Below, piece after piece: positions 48,643 to 61,956 of a stretch of 64,000 nt of DNA. The first letter of the stretch is position 1, and each line of letters begins with the position of its first letter. Both the position numbers and the translations under genes were made by a program. The notes beneath the pieces are model-generated. The model was not told the DNA's origin. It worked only from the letters and a program-made list of their open reading frames with translations, and made no database searches. Location: contig NC_080055.1 in the NCBI RefSeq assembly GCF_026212465.1, positions 21,650,752 through 21,714,751 on the forward strand. Direction: 5' to 3'. Source of the DNA: Amaranthus tricolor. Lineage: Eukaryota; Streptophyta; Magnoliopsida; Caryophyllales; Amaranthaceae.

Positions 48643-51600
48643 ATGGATTTAGCAGGTATGACTGGTGGTCTTGAGAAGTTAAATTATAACAACTATACAT
48701 ATTGGAGCACCTGCATAGAGTCCTACCTTCAAGGTCAGGATCTATGGGAGGTGGTAGGCGGATGCAATACGATTCCGCCGGAACCCAAGATAGTAATTGT
48801 TGACTCCGACAAGAAAAGCACGGTAGTTGAAAATGAAGCCTTTAGAAGGTGGAATATCAAAGCCGGTAAGGCAATGTATGTACTCAAAACAACAATTGAT
48901 AAAGAGTTGGTTGAGTACATACGAAAAGCAGAAACCCCAAAGGTTGCTTGGGACACCCTAGCAGCGTTGTTCTCGAAAAAGAATGACGCTCGACTCCAAC
49001 TGTTGGAAAGTGAGCTAATGACAATCTCACAAGGGGACTTGACAATAAATCAATACTTCAAGAAAGTTAAGTCCCTTTGTAGCGAGATTGCCGAACTCGA
49101 CCCTGAAGAAAAGATTAGCGAGCAACGCATGAGGAGGATAATCGCCCATGGCCTAAGACCCGAGTTTAGTAGGTTCATGGCAGCCATCCGAGGGTGGTCG
49201 ACTCAGCCGACGTTGCTAGAGTTGGAGAACATGCTCGCTAATCAGGAGGCTTTGACGAGACAAATCACTGGAGTCTCGCCAAGGAAGGAAGAAGAGGCTC
49301 TATTCGGAGGCCAAAAGAAAGGTCGACACAATAACAAGTCAAAGCCGAACGTCAAAGGCAAACCTGGTCAACAATGGAAGCCCAACCAGGGGAGGAAAGC
49401 TTCAGGGGGAGCTCAAACTCAGTCTCAGGAAAATGACGATCAAAAAGATCGTTGCTACAACTGCGGTAAGAAGGGACACTATGCACGAGATTGCTGGTAC
49501 AAGAGGAAGAAAGGCCACGGAAAATGTCGCAACCTCGAAAAGCCAGGAACAGTCGGCTCAAGAAAGCAGCGGCTATGAAGAAACATGGGATGCTGAAGCA
49601 GCAGTCGCAATAGCATCTTCACAAGTAGAGGAGAACGAAGAAGTTGCTCTCGCAGTGGTACCCAAGGAGGAGAAAATCAACTACAGGAGTGACTGGATAA
49701 TTGATTCTGGTTGTTCAAATCATATGACAGGGGACGTACAAAAATTAGAAGACTTGGAAAAATACAAAGGAAATCAAGTCATCGTAACAGCCAACAACTC
49801 CAAACTACTCATCCGCTACGTCGGTAAGACAAAAGTCACTCCTGGACCAAATTATACTCCGGTCCAACTAGAGGATGTTTTTCACGTCCCCGGTCTAAAG
49901 AAAAACTTGCTGTCAGTGTCGCAACTGACAAAGCAAGGTTGCTACGTCCTGTTTGGACCACAAGGAGTAAGGGTCTACCGAAATCTTGTAGCAACAGGAA
50001 CGCCAATAATAGAGGGACGAAAATCGCAGTCAATTTACGTAATGTCAGCAGAATCCGCTTATGTAGATAGGACTCGGAGGAATGAGACTGCCGACCTCTG
50101 GCACGCACGATTGGGGCATGTGAGCTATCACAAGCTCAAAATGATGGTAGAGAAGTCGATGGTTGCCAGTATATCCGAAGTTGAAGTTCGTACTGACACA
50201 ATCTGTGCCGGATGTCAACACGGTAAGGCTCACCAACTTCCTTATCAGCCCTCAAAGTTTCGAGCCCAGGAGCCTTTGGAACTGGTGCACTCAGATGTCT
50301 TTGGTCCCGTAAGACAAGCATCCATAAATGGGTCCAAGTACATGGTGACCTTCATTGACGATTTCTCAAGGTATGTGTGGGTTCTTTTTATGAAAGAAAA
50401 ATCTTAGGCACTCTCCAAATTCAAACAATTTAGAGAGAATGCGGAGAGTGAACTCAACAAGAAAGTAAGGTGTCTCCGAACGGACAACGGTAGGGAATAT
50501 GTAAATTACGAATTTGATTCCTACCTAAAGGAGCACAAGATAAAGAGACAATTGACTTGCCCCAATACACCTCAACAAAATGGTGTAGCTGAAAGGAAGA
50601 ATCGACACTTAGCAGAAGTCTGCCGAAGTATGCTACATGCGAGGAATGTGCCAGGAAGATTTTGGGCTGAGTGCATGAAAACAGCGGCTCATATCATCAA
50701 TCGGCTACCTCAAGAGAATTTGGGATCTATCTCTCCATATGAAAAGCTTTGGAAGAGAAAACCTGCAGTAGGTCACTTCAAAATATTCGGGTGCGTGTGC
50801 TACGTGTTCGTACCAGATCATCTCCGTACTAAATTTGATAAAAAGGCAATAAGGTGCATCTTCGTTGGATACGACTCTGTAAGAAAAGGATGGAGGTGTT
50901 GTGATCCGACAACCGGGCGCATCCACACTTCAAGAAATGTGGTCTTCGATGAAGCATTGGCATGGTGGACACCAGAACACACACCTCAAATTGCATCAGA
51001 AGATCTAGAGTCGAAGATTGAAGATGCAAGAGACCAAAGAGAAGATCAAGAAACACCAGCATCCGAAAAAGGTGACACCTCGAGTTCCTCCAAGGCAAAG
51101 AGTCTTTGGCGTACTGGAGTACATGAAGAAGTTGAAGGAGAGCTTCCACTCCAGGTTAAAGAAAGTGAAGAGGTACCTCAACTCCCAAGACGATCATCAA
51201 GGCAGAGGCAACCAAATCCAAGGTATGCAAATACTGCTGTGATCGAGGATACCTCAGAGCCATCAACCTATGAAGAAGCAACCAAATCAGAACATTGGCG
51301 CAAGGCAATGGAAGAGGAGATGGCGGCCTTAAGGCAAAATCAGACTTGGGAGTTGGTGCCAAAACCAGCTAAAGTCAATCCAATCTCGTGCAAGTGGGTA
51401 TACAAGATAAAGACTCGATCGGATGGATCAATTGAGAGATATAAGGCACGCCTAGTGGCAAGAGGATTCTCGCAGCAATACGGACTAGACTATGATGAGA
51501 CATTTAGTCCAGTGGCCAAGATGACAACCATACGGGTCCTTCTAGCCCTTGCAGCAAGTAGAGAGTGGAAGGTATGGCAGCTAGATGTGAAGAATGCCTT

Positions 51601-52803
51601 CTTGTACGGTGAACTCGATCGGGAGATATATATGGAGCAGCCACAAGGATTTGAGAGCAACGCTCATCCAAGGTATGTCTGCAAACTTAAGAAGGCACTA
51701 TATGGTCTAAAGCAGGCACCAAGGGCATGGTACGGGAAAATCGCTGAATTTCTCGTACAGAGTGGTTATACACCTGCTACCGCAGACTCGAGCCTATTTG
51801 TTAAAAATAATGGAGACAAAATAGCTACAGTCCTAGTATACGTAGATGACCTCATCATAACCGGAGACCTAGTTGAAGAAATCAGCCAAACAAGGGAGAA
51901 CCTATCAGTTCGGTTTCAGATGAAGGAGCTTGGAGAATTAAAACATTTCTTGGGGCTCGAGGTCGAGAAGGTACGTTTCTCTGTCAACAAAAGTATGCAA
52001 GAGAAATCTTAGAAGCATTCAAAATGTTAGAGTGCAAACCACTCTTGACGCCTATGGAGCCAAACAACAAGCTGCGTACAGGGGAAGGAAAGGACCTCAA
52101 AGATACAAGAATGTATCGACAACTTGTTGGAAGTCTTCTGTATCTGACCCTCACTCGACCCGACATTTCATATGCGGTTGGAGTAGTGAGTCGTCATATG
52201 CAGAACCCAAAGAAGCCACACTTGGAAGCTGTCAAGAGAATCCTTCGATATGTGAAGGGTACTCTAGACTATGGTATCCTTTATCAAAAGGGTGGAGAAT
52301 GTCAAGTGGCTGGCTACTGTGATGCTGACTACGTTGGAGATTGTGACACAAGGCGGTCAACAACAGGTTTTGTCTATAGCATAGGATCAGGAGCCGTGTC
52401 GTGGTGTAGCAAAAGACAACCTACGATATCACTCTCAACAACTGAGGCAGAGTATAGGGCGGCAACTATGGCTGCGCAGGAGAGCACGTGGATAACACGT
52501 CTATTGAAAGATCTTCATCAACCAGCCAGACAGGTAACACTTCATTGTGACAACAGGTCAGCCGTTTGTCTGGCAGAAAATCCAGTATTTCACGCAAGGA
52601 CCAAACACATCGAAGTACATTATCACTTTATTCGAGAGAAGGTCCTGCAAGGCGAAATCCAAATGAAGCTGACACCGACGGAAGAGCAAGTTGCAGACAT
52701 CTTCACAAAAGGACTCAGTACGGGCAAGTTCCAAGACATGCGAGAACAACTTGGAATGTGTAGCAAGTCAGCGTTGAGGGGGAGTGTTGATGATCAACGC
52801 TGA
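48643..52803 (+). pseudogene. copia gag-pol polyprotein with three lesions
   Basis: The start ATG is 48643 (MDLAGMTGGLEKLNYNNY). Order: gag with a CX2CX4HX4C knuckle ([14 protein letters not shown], 49453-49494), protease ([11 protein letters not shown], about 49695-49725), integrase (HARLGH-CAGC zinc region about 50100-50225, then TDNGREY and [15 protein letters not shown]), reverse transcriptase ([27 protein letters not shown] at 51839-51850) and RNase H ([22 protein letters not shown]). The order PR-IN-RT-RH is diagnostic of Ty1/copia. Lesions: a one-base frameshift after the knuckle (about 49500-49560), a nonsense codon in integrase (50405-50407), and a frameshift near 51970 just after the RT core. 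The final frame stops inside the 3' LTR at 52803. Such a polyprotein normally builds the particle and copies the RNA; this copy cannot. Confidence 0.93.
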
Positions 52804-53193
52804 GGCCCAAATTATCAAGCCCAAGATCAAGAGAATTCTAGAATAATAAAGAATGAAAATATTTTGGAATAATAATCTAGAGAATGAGAAAATATCTCAA
52901 CTCTAGAATGTGCTCTAAAAATATCTAAGTATAAATATCTTAAATCTAGAATTTTCTTAGAAAATATCTTGTACCTAGATAGCTCCATTGGAGTAGTATA
53001 AATAGGTGGTCATGGCATGAGTGTAAGCACCAAGTAAGAGAGAGCAAGTAAGAGTTCCAAGTAGTGTCCTCTTCTAAAGTGTTGTAGTGATAAGTTAGAG
53101 AATAGAAAATTATAAGTAGTAGAGGTGTAAGAGTTGTAAAAATATTTGAGAGTATAATAAAATTCAGTTCAAATATAGTGCCTTTACTCAACA
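52785..53193 (+). repeat. 3' LTR of the copia element
   Basis: 409 bp; reads the same as the 5' LTR. Confidence 0.95.
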
Positions 53194-54412
53194 TGAGTAT
53201 CATACACGGGTGCAAATTTTAGTGTCCTGTCCGGTATGACGACTTAAGAATTTTGGGATTCAGGGACATCGTCATACTATTGGATAGCGTATTGGATATA
53301 AATAAAATTAATTAAAATTAATAAAATATAATAAATAAAAAGTAGTTTTTAAAAAGGAAACCAAAATAGCCAACAGGGTGATGTTATGTTGAGAATATAG
53401 AAATTCTTAATCTCGTCTATTTTGCTACCAGGCAACGTAAAGTTGATGATAATAGCTACTTTCTGGTACAGATTGGAACAAGAATCTGGACTCTATTTTA
53501 ATATGAAGTACTTCGAGGATTTGGTGTCTAACGGGAACTTGGATGAGGCAGAGAACTACTTATTAGGTTTCATAAATGTTGATGATAATCAAATTTCTTG
53601 TAAGACCATTTTTGAAATCAGGAAGCTCAAGTACATGGAGGCTTTGGATAGGCAAGTTTTAAGGGCATTTTTTTTGTAATATGTACGCGAGTTACACATA
53701 TGTCTCTTCGAATTTTCTACATTACATTAATCAAAATGAGAGCTTTTTCTGTGTAATGTAGAAAATTTAAAGGAACCGAGGAAACATATTAGATGATCCA
53801 AGGTCTTATATTGTATGGCTTGTTGTGTCTTGACAATTGCAGGCAAGATATTGGCAAGGCTCGAGAAATTCTTTTGAAGGATTCAAAGGTTTTTGAATCT
53901 TCTGATAAAGATCTCTTGAAGCAGCTTACATATCTATTTTCTTTTAAAAATTTTAGGTATGAGAAAATCATAGGAGTAGTATATTATTTAAGATTTGTTA
54001 TCTTTTTGTTGCAACCTGACTCAGAGGATTGTTGTTTAATAATGCAGAGACTATGAGTTAGCATCGCATTATGGAGATACTAAGTCAATGAGAAGGGGAT
54101 TTCTTGATTTAGCGAAGCAGCTGATAGAGGCAAATCCGAAGTTTCATGATAAGCTAAAACTTCCAACCTTAAAGGATGATAGGTTATGGAAATTGTTAGA
54201 ACAGAGGTTGGTACTAAAGAACACTTTTTTGGTTCTTACACGCTCTGTCCCCAAAAGATTGTTATAGACCAGTTTTACATGCATGTTACGAAAATGGTGG
54301 GAACAAGTAAATTTTAAGGATAAGGTAAAGTAAGAGAAAATGAGAGAAGATGTGTTAATAAATATTTATGTGATGAGACTATTACTCAAAATATAAATGA
54401 AGCAAAGTTTAA

Positions 54413-54727
54413 ACGGTCTTTTTGGTTAGTGTAATTAAATTGTGGTAATGAGAATGATTTATAGAGTAAAATTTTATCAAAATTTTCATGTCATTCCCAT
54501 GGTAATGAAACTTTGATTATAAAACAGTTTTTTGCGTACAAATTTTCATTACTATCTAATACCACCTCTCACAATGGTTATGTATTGAAATGAAATTTAT
54601 GAAGAAAATGTGATAATTAAAGTTGGACAAGCATGACCATCAAGGTAGCAAGTGATTTTTTACAATCAAAATTACACTAGTTTTCATTTTCATTACCAGC
54701 GTTTAATACTACCTACCAAACGAGTCG
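54413..54727. mobile_element. PIF/Harbinger-like MITE in intron 4 of copy C
   Basis: Reverse-oriented relative of 22043-22354 (shared block AAAATTACACTAGTTTTCAT, 54669-54688). Copy B at about 24257-24285 gives the empty site. The terminal triplets are TAA and AAA, so the TTA-type duplication is decayed. Confidence 0.68.
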
Positions 54728-54994
54728 AAAAGTATATAGCAAAATGAAAAGGGTTGGAATCTATTGAGGACAAAAGGAGTATTTGCTTGGAATTGTTGCT
54801 GACATATTGTATTATGGAGTTTCAGTTTACGTTGGCAACACACTCAATGCAACTATCCCAAGCCTATAATTTGCTTTAGAACACTTTTTGAGGATCATAA
54901 TTGTGGACCATCCAGGCCCATGCCTTGGACAATTCAATGATGAATACTGCTCCCGGTCCAGAAACTCGCCTTGCTATTTTAGCTAACAATCCAG

Positions 54995-56924
54995 GTAAAC
55001 TGTTTAAGAAAATTTTATGTTACCTCGTTTTGTTGTGTTTTTGGTCCATCTTTTTTATCTTTTTTTTTTTTTTTGAATGATGGTTGAAGCTCTTAGATAT
55101 TTTATATACTTTAACATGCCCCTTTACACGAGAGTAGAAGTGTTGATGCAGCATAGGTTTGCCTTATACAAACCTGACGCTGATTATTTCAGTTTAAATG
55201 AGAAAGGTTGAGATTCGGACTCGTGACTTTTTCACTCTTATTGCGTTGGCTTCTGATATCATGTCAAGCAATCAACTGAACCAAAAAGATATATCATATA
55301 TTTTATATCTCTAATACACCCCTAATGTTGACTTCGAAACATTCTAATTTTGAAATGAGGGGTAAATAAGATTTAAACTCGTGACTTTTCGTCATGTTAG
55401 TTTTTGATATCATGTTAAGAAAACAATTTAACCAAAAGCTTAAGATGATAATTGACGTCTTATAATATGTTATATACTCTAACATGGAAGAAAATGTTAG
55501 TATATAAACATATGAAAAGGAGTATTTGAAGTTTATATGATAATTATAACTTGATTTGTATTTTAAAACAACTTGAATAAAGTTTTTTTTTTTTTTTACT
55601 TGATTGCAGAGAAATGCCAAAACATATGATGTTGAGATCGTCAACCAAGTTTCGATTGATCGAAGTTTAAGCAATTGTCATACCAACACTGCAAGTTCCA
55701 ATCATATATCTAGGTTTTGTAGGGATACTTAGCTGCTTGTAGTTTGATTCTTAATGAGCGTAATTGATTCTTAATGGTCATATCAGCTTGTTGTAGTTTA
55801 ATTCTCAATAAATACTCCCTCTTATTCACCACTTAAGATGAATAGAAGGGAGTATAATTGATTCTTGACGGTCATACGTACTATAGATTATCTGATAGAT
55901 ACATAATTTTTCTCAATAGGTATCTATGCGTTTTTTACTGATACATAATTGTTTTCAACGTGTACATAAATACTTTTAATTGATATACAAATAGTTTCGA
56001 TAGTTATTTACTATCTTTGAAGAATCAGATTTCATGAATATCAACATCGAAGAAAACAAACAATCGATTTATGAAATTGGACTGATAAATTACAACCGAT
56101 ATCAACATAGAGTATTTAAATAAAGTTTTTTTTTCTTTCTTCTCAGGAATCAACATTCTTGATTTTTTATCCTTCCCCTCTTTTCAATTTTCCTTTATTT
56201 TATGTCACGAATGTCAAATTCCTTTTCAGATTCAACCATCCTTCAACATAACCACACCCATTCTCACCATTATGTTTCTAAACAAAAACTAAAAACCTAA
56301 TGTGTTCTTCCTTTTGGCATTCTCTCTAAAAAGTAAGGTAAAAAACCCAAAATCAAGTGCAGTTGTTAAATAAGAAGGGAAAAAGAAATCGTGGGATGTA
56401 AATGAAGGGGAAGTAATGAAGTTTGTCCGGAAAATAAAAGTATAAAAAGGGTTGAATAATATGAGTGAGATTCCAAAAAGGGTAAATGGGTGAGTTTTAT
56501 TAATTGATGTTGAAAATGGTAATATTTGTTTGATGGAAAATGGGGAGAATAGTGATGGAAAAGGAATGTTTATGTTGAAATTGAAGGAAGAAAATTAAAA
56601 TTTGAATTGGAGATGAATACATATAGAAACTTATCAAGATTCTATAGTTTCTTTTTCTCAGCAGCTTATTTTCTTATGTAATTGCTTTGATTTGAATGGA
56701 GGGAAGGGTAGATTTAGTTAATTCACGTACCACACATGCTAGGCTAACACACAACTTGAGGTCAAGTAACGGTTGACATTAAATGATAGTATTTTGAAAA
56801 CAATTAAGTCAAACAAGGTACTTTTTTACAAAAAAAATTAGATTAGGTAGTTTTTTACAAAACACCCTACAGATTAGGTCGTTTTTTGTAATTTTTCCTT
56901 ATTATTATTATTATTATTATTATT

Positions 56925-56963
<39 letters not shown>

Positions 56964-56974
56964 CTTGTTCTTGT
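54995..56974. other. region downstream of exon 5 of copy C
   Basis: Homologous to 24534-26744 for most of its length. A possible terminal mini-exon begins at 55610 after TGATTGCAG. 56010-56780 has diverged from unit B and holds no recognised gene. A MULE-like right TIR (TTAGATTAGGTAG, CAGATTAGGTCG) occupies 56790-56890. (ATT)n and (GTT)n microsatellites fill 56898-56974. Confidence 0.45.
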
Positions 56975-59644
56975 TGTAACATACTCAAAATTCTTAATCT
57001 TAATTTTCTTATTAATTATTTCAAATTTTCAATTCAAATTCCTAATCCTTTGGTTATCCATGTCAAACCATCTTTAAATCCTAATCCTTTTTCAGATTTT
57101 GTAATTTCTTTCAAATATTAAACTTTAAAATATTATTTTGTTTATTAATTTTTTTATAAGCACTAAAATATTATTTTATTATTTTATAATACAAAAAGTA
57201 AAATTTTATTATTATATTTATGGTTTTGTAAAATGCTACATTTTAAGTTTCCTTCCTTAAACTAACATTACTACTTATTATTTTAACCTTATAACTTTTA
57301 TTTAATTATTTTATACCTAAAAATTAGCCATGTTTTATTATTAACTTTAATTATAGTTTTAATCAAAATTTTCTAAGTAAACTACATATTTCCATAATCA
57401 AATTTACCCATTATTTTAAAGTATATTCACTTGTACAAACTAGAACAAAATTTGATGAACCAAAATCCTTTTTATAGTAACCCATGATGTTCATCACTTT
57501 CTTCTACACTACAAACTCTTACACATTCACTTACGTACTCCAACTCTTACACATTCACTTACACACTCTAATTCTTGTATATTTACTTACACACTCTAAA
57601 TCACTTACACAAGTTAACCTTTTTATATACTCCTAACACTCTTTTTCATACAATCTAATGAACTATAAATTTTCCAAACCCATTATAAATATCTCTTAGC
57701 CATGAGATCACTTACACCACTATCATCAAATCTTTCTAACATTCTTTCTTATATTTTCACTTCATTAAAATCTTACTACATTAATACCTTTATTATTAGT
57801 TGAAGAAATTCAAGAACATGGAGCTTCGAACATTCTTTATTTAGCTTAAATCATCATCATTATGGAGCATTATTGGGTTATTACTTTGGGTACTCAATTT
57901 TTCATTATTTTGGAGTTTAGATTTAATTATTTTGAAAGTTTAGAAGATCATCATTATTTTGAAAATTTGGATTAATTATCTTTGGAGCATTATTATCTAT
58001 CTTGAAGGGCCTTATTTCTTATTATTTTTCTAATTAGTACTTAGTACTAATCCTTGGTGTTATTATAGTATAACTTCTTACCCTACTTTTTTTGTGGAAT
58101 TTTACATTATATTTACATTATAATATGCAAAGTATGAAATATGTTGATATGTTTTATTAGAAAGTTAGTTTGATGAAATTATGATCAAGATTATATTAAG
58201 TATTTGTATGCTAAAAGTATTTTTAGTATGTTAATTTAATAATCTTTGAACAAGTTTAGGAAGTTGTGTGCAAAATTATATTCTAGTGATATTAAGTATG
58301 ATTTATGTTATAAACTAGTGCTAGTATGTTTATGAGTTATGTACTGTTACATTAGAAAATGTTATTATATTTAAGAATTTTTATGTTAAAACTTTATTAA
58401 TATGTTTATGTTAGCCTTCAAATTAGTTTAAGAAAATAAAGTTTTATTTATTGTAAAGTTGAAAATGTTGATTTTGGGAACTTCTTTAAAGAGAAATAGA
58501 TTTTTTTGTCACTACTTGTGAAAAATATTAATTTGGAGACTATTAATAGAATATTAAGTTATTAGTGTGAATTTAGCGAACTATTAAAAATAAAGTTATA
58601 AATAAAATTTAATGTGTAAAAATTTAATAATGAATGTATAAAGACATAAAGATTAATCTTACGTATGATTAAGAATTTTATTAAATAAAGCAGGTTATCA
58701 CCTAAATTGATCAAAGTCAAAGTTAAAGTCAAGTTGTAGTAATAAAAATGTGATGTACTCGTGTGAATGAATATTGATTGAATGACCCTGATAGTAAGGT
58801 ATTGTCGAACCGTGGACCGACATGTAAATCCCGGCGCCCGTGTTAGCCGGCACGTAAAATGTGGTGTAAGACAGGGGGTAGCTACCTATCCTGTAGAGCT
58901 CGAGCATAAATTGTATTGGAGGGGTGACGACTCCCACCACAGTTAGGGTTAGGACTACGGTCCTCACCTAACCATACCCTTACATATATCAGGTGTCATA
59001 TTGATGTGCTTGTTGATCAGTAATAAACTTGATTAGTGTTGATGCTATGATGCATGGTACGGTTATGAGTATTAACCAAATGAACTTACTTAAGTGTTAA
59101 GATAACCTAATTGTATAAGTGGCAGTAACGTACTTCTGTCAGGATTGAGAATGGTATCTTAATGACTTAAAAGTATGGAACAGAAAAAGAATATGGTAAA
59201 AGTATACGGTGATTGCAATTAAGTATAAGTTCGTACTTAAATTATTATTTTGTAAATGTAGCGTATAATTTTCGTATTTTGAGCTGGAAAGAAAGTTATG
59301 CTCGGTGTTAAGCGCTGACCGATTCAATCGGCTGTCATTATTATCATGGATGGCAGCATTTTGCAGGATTTAGTTCAGGTTCCGATCCAGGCTAACAATT
59401 ATTATTTATCGAGAATTTAACTGCTTTTTATATCTTTATTGATGACTTGATGATGTATTTTTTTTCCTTTTGAGCAAAAAATATCTCTTATCAGATGTAA
59501 TATTTTACTTTTGTTTTTAAACAGTTTTAGTTTTTATGATTTAAAGTTTTTAACAGTTCGGCATTTTTAGACTTTCGCAATATTTTTGTATTAAATATTA
59601 TTATTATATGTTAATTATGTATCGACATTGCCACTCCTGTTACA
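56975..59644 (+). mobile_element. solo LTR (Ty3/gypsy-like), 2.67 kb, inside a microsatellite
   Basis: It starts TGTAACATACTC and ends ACTCCTGTTACA, so the tips form the inverted heptamer TGTAACA/TGTTACA. It splits the ATT/GTT microsatellite that in unit B (26745-26807) is continuous with the LINE tail. The flanks CTTGT (56970-56974) and ATTGT (59645-59649) agree at 4 of 5. It includes a tandem repeat of CTCTTACACATTCACTTACA type (57505-57610) and a GC-richer segment (58795-58980). No internal domain or PBS. Gypsy assignment is by size and tip only. Confidence 0.7.
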
Positions 59645-61956
59645 ATTGTTGTTGTTGTTGTTATTATTATTATTTTTTTTTTCGTCAAATTACTTTCTAT
59701 ATAATACTTAACGAAAAGATTTACAATCAAGGGTAAAACCCAAATATTTAAGCGTCTCCCTATAGATTGCATCAATGTGAACGATGAGCCCACCTTTTAG
59801 GAAGGGTTTCTCAACTACATTCTTCATGTGTAAAGGAGACACCGGAAATAAGGGTGTTCAAAATCGAATACCAGATCGACCTGGATTTGAAATTCGGATA
59901 CCCGCTTTTTTCGAATAGTGAAAATCACTATCCGATTCCAGTCCGAAAAAACCAGATGCCCGGAATCCGGATATCTGGTTTAATCTCATTTCGCTTTCTT
60001 TTTTTAATCAAGCTTATTTTTTATACAGTTTCAAAAAAAAAAAACTTTTTTTTAAACTTAGAATATAAATTATTTTGAAAATATGATTGGATTTTCAAAA
60101 GTCTATATTAATTAACAATAAATTAGTTATACAATTTAGTTATAATTGAGAACTGTACATATTAGTAAATTTAACAACCAAAAAAAAAAATAATGAAAAA
60201 AAAAATAAATAATAAATAATAAAAAAGTAGAATACCGGATATCCAAATTTCCGGTTTTGCCAATACGCTGACCTGGATCAGGATCAGGTATCTGGTTTAA
60301 AAATCGGATATGCGGTTTGAATTATCCGGTTTTCAAAAACCAGATTATTTATTCGATTTTTAATCCGAATACTAGATATTTCGGATTGGATAATTCGGAT
60401 CGGTTATTTTTGAACACCCTAACCGAAATTTCGCAAAAAAATAATGTCATATACGACGATACACCAAGAAAGAACTACTTATGCGCTAACCGCAAGCAAA
60501 GAGGTCTAGAAAGAGCATTACAACAATGCCAAAAAAAACATCAGTACAAAACAAAAGTCAACAAACTAAGACTGTCCAGCACATGGGACTGGAAAACAAA
60601 CATGCGCTGCTGGGAACAGGCCAGGGGCAGCACCTTTAGGTAGCAACAGGTACAAACACAAGGCAGGCAGCAGGTAGCAGGCAGCAGGCAGAAGACGAAC
60701 CCATCAAAGTCAAGCACTCTGTAGCTGTCAGTGGGCAAGATCAACACAACTGTGACTCAAGTAGCAACTATCAAGGTTGATCTATGTCAAGATCAACCCA
60801 CCCTAACAAAATAAGAAACGCCACTAGATCACCTAAACACAACAGGCCACAGATTACAGGTTTCTCAACCAAGTTGAAGTGGACTCTTTTAGCATTAGAG
60901 AGTTTAGAATTTGTTTTGATGGATTCTACTACCCTCCGGAAAGTCGTAACCTTCTTTTGCCACACCGCTTCATTCCGTACGTTCCAAATAGTATAGACAA
61001 GGTTACCAAAGATTGCTTCTATGAGTTTCAATTTAGTCTTAGGCATACGACGTGTGCGATAAATGTCGTTCATGTTCTTTATACTCCATGTCACTCTCAC
61101 CCATCTTTTAAGAGCTTCCACGCATTGATAGCTGAAGTCGCACATAAAGAAGAGGTGATCTGTTGTTTCAAACTGTGTTCCACATATGATGCAAACCGTA
61201 TCATCCACCACCCCCATGCTCTTGAGTCTTTGCTTTGTTTTGAGTCTCTCATGGAAAGCGAGCCATACCACGAAGCGACTTTTAGGGATGACAACTCTAT
61301 TCCACAATGTATTTACCCAACTCACTTTATCTTTGTTCCCCATTAAGTCGTTGTACACTTCTTGTATGGAATAGTTTTGGTTTTCATTCCCTTAGGGTCT
61401 CCTTGGCCCAGCGTAGCTTTTTTATTACCCAGCTTGCCATGATGGGTGCATTGAATAGCTCCCATCTTCCTTCTTTCATATACACTTTGTGTACCTATTT
61501 AACCCATAAGGAGTCTTGCATTGAGCTTATGTGCCACGCTATTTTACCTACTGCTCCTAGATTCAAAAGTAGCAGGTTCCAAAACCCCAAGCCCGCCTTC
61601 TTTCTTAGGCCTGCAAACATTTTCCCAGTTCATATTCCCTGGAGATGTGCTTTTTTTTTTTCTCCGTGCCAAAGGTAAGATCGACACACAACACTAATTT
61701 GGTTCACAACTCTCTTGGGAAGAAGAACAGTTTGGCTTCAATAGTTAGAGATGCTCATGAGGATTGAGCTGACCAGTTGGAGTCTGGCTGTGTAGGAGAG
61801 GTTCCTTGGGAAGAACAGTCTGGCTTCAGTAGTCATTTTGTCTACCAAGTATTCACAATCTGCTGTCCTATACTGCTTGGATGTGAGAGGCATTCGGATG
61901 CAAAGTCAAGAGTACTAGCTGTATCAGATCTGAAGTCGGTACTGACCCTTGTGAGG
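59645..61956 (-). pseudogene. LINE retrotransposon 3' part, copy in unit C
   Basis: Homologue of 26745-28572. The minus-strand frame 61358-60771 is open for 195 codons: KVSWVNTLWNRVVIPKSRF, FVVWLAFHERLKTKQRL, CIICGTQFETTDHLFFMCDF (zinc-finger RVT domain), then KTKLKLIEAIFGNLVYTIW and NVRNEAVWQKKV, typical of the C-terminal end of plant L1-type LINEs. It ends in an (AAT)n/(AAC)n tail at about 59650-59680. A hAT-like element (59849-60421) splits the 3' UTR and another lies at the upstream side. Confidence 0.8.
59849..60421. mobile_element. non-autonomous hAT-like element in LINE 3' UTR (unit C)
   Basis: Ends TAAGGGTGTTCAAAAT and ATTTTTGAACACCCTA, same family as 16078-16635, with CCGGATATC-type subterminal repeats. 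Unit B has the empty site near 26965 (GACATCGGCATATCTC). The flanking octamers are similar but imperfect. Confidence 0.75.

Larger units (their letters stand above)
48034..53193 (+). mobile_element. full-length Ty1/copia retrotransposon in intron 1 of copy C
   Basis: The 5,160-bp element is bounded by a perfect 5-bp duplication TGAGT (48029-48033 and 53194-53198). Its two 409-bp LTRs (48034-48442 and 52785-53193) look identical on reading. The primer-binding site TGGTATCAGAGC is at 48446-48457 and the purine tract GTTGAGGGGGAG at 52773-52784. It lies in the same direction as the TOPLESS-like gene. Identical LTRs mean recent insertion. Confidence 0.96.
45243..54994 (+). pseudogene. TOPLESS-like N-terminal domain gene, copy C (copia in intron 1, exon 5 frameshift)
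   Basis: Exons: 45243-45325, 53472-53651, 53843-53956, 54048-54206, 54826-54994. Exon 1 encodes MTELKKDTLYLIFQLLQ with one extra codon compared with A and B. Exons 2-4 remain open and in phase (LEQESGLYFNMKYFEDLV, ENYLLGFINVDDN, KDSKVFESSDKDLLKQL, HYGDTKSMRRGF). Exon 5 has lost one base after RPMP and reaches TGA a few codons on; this is not the same base as the loss in copy B. Intron 1 has grown to 8.1 kb with a full-length copia element, and intron 4 holds a PIF-type MITE. The predicted product is about 215 residues covering most of the EAR-binding domain. Confidence 0.72.

Noticed and set aside
60317..60643. Open frame of 108 codons in unit C
   Set aside because: It spans the end of a hAT-like element and the LINE 3' UTR, and the homologous place in unit B is not open.
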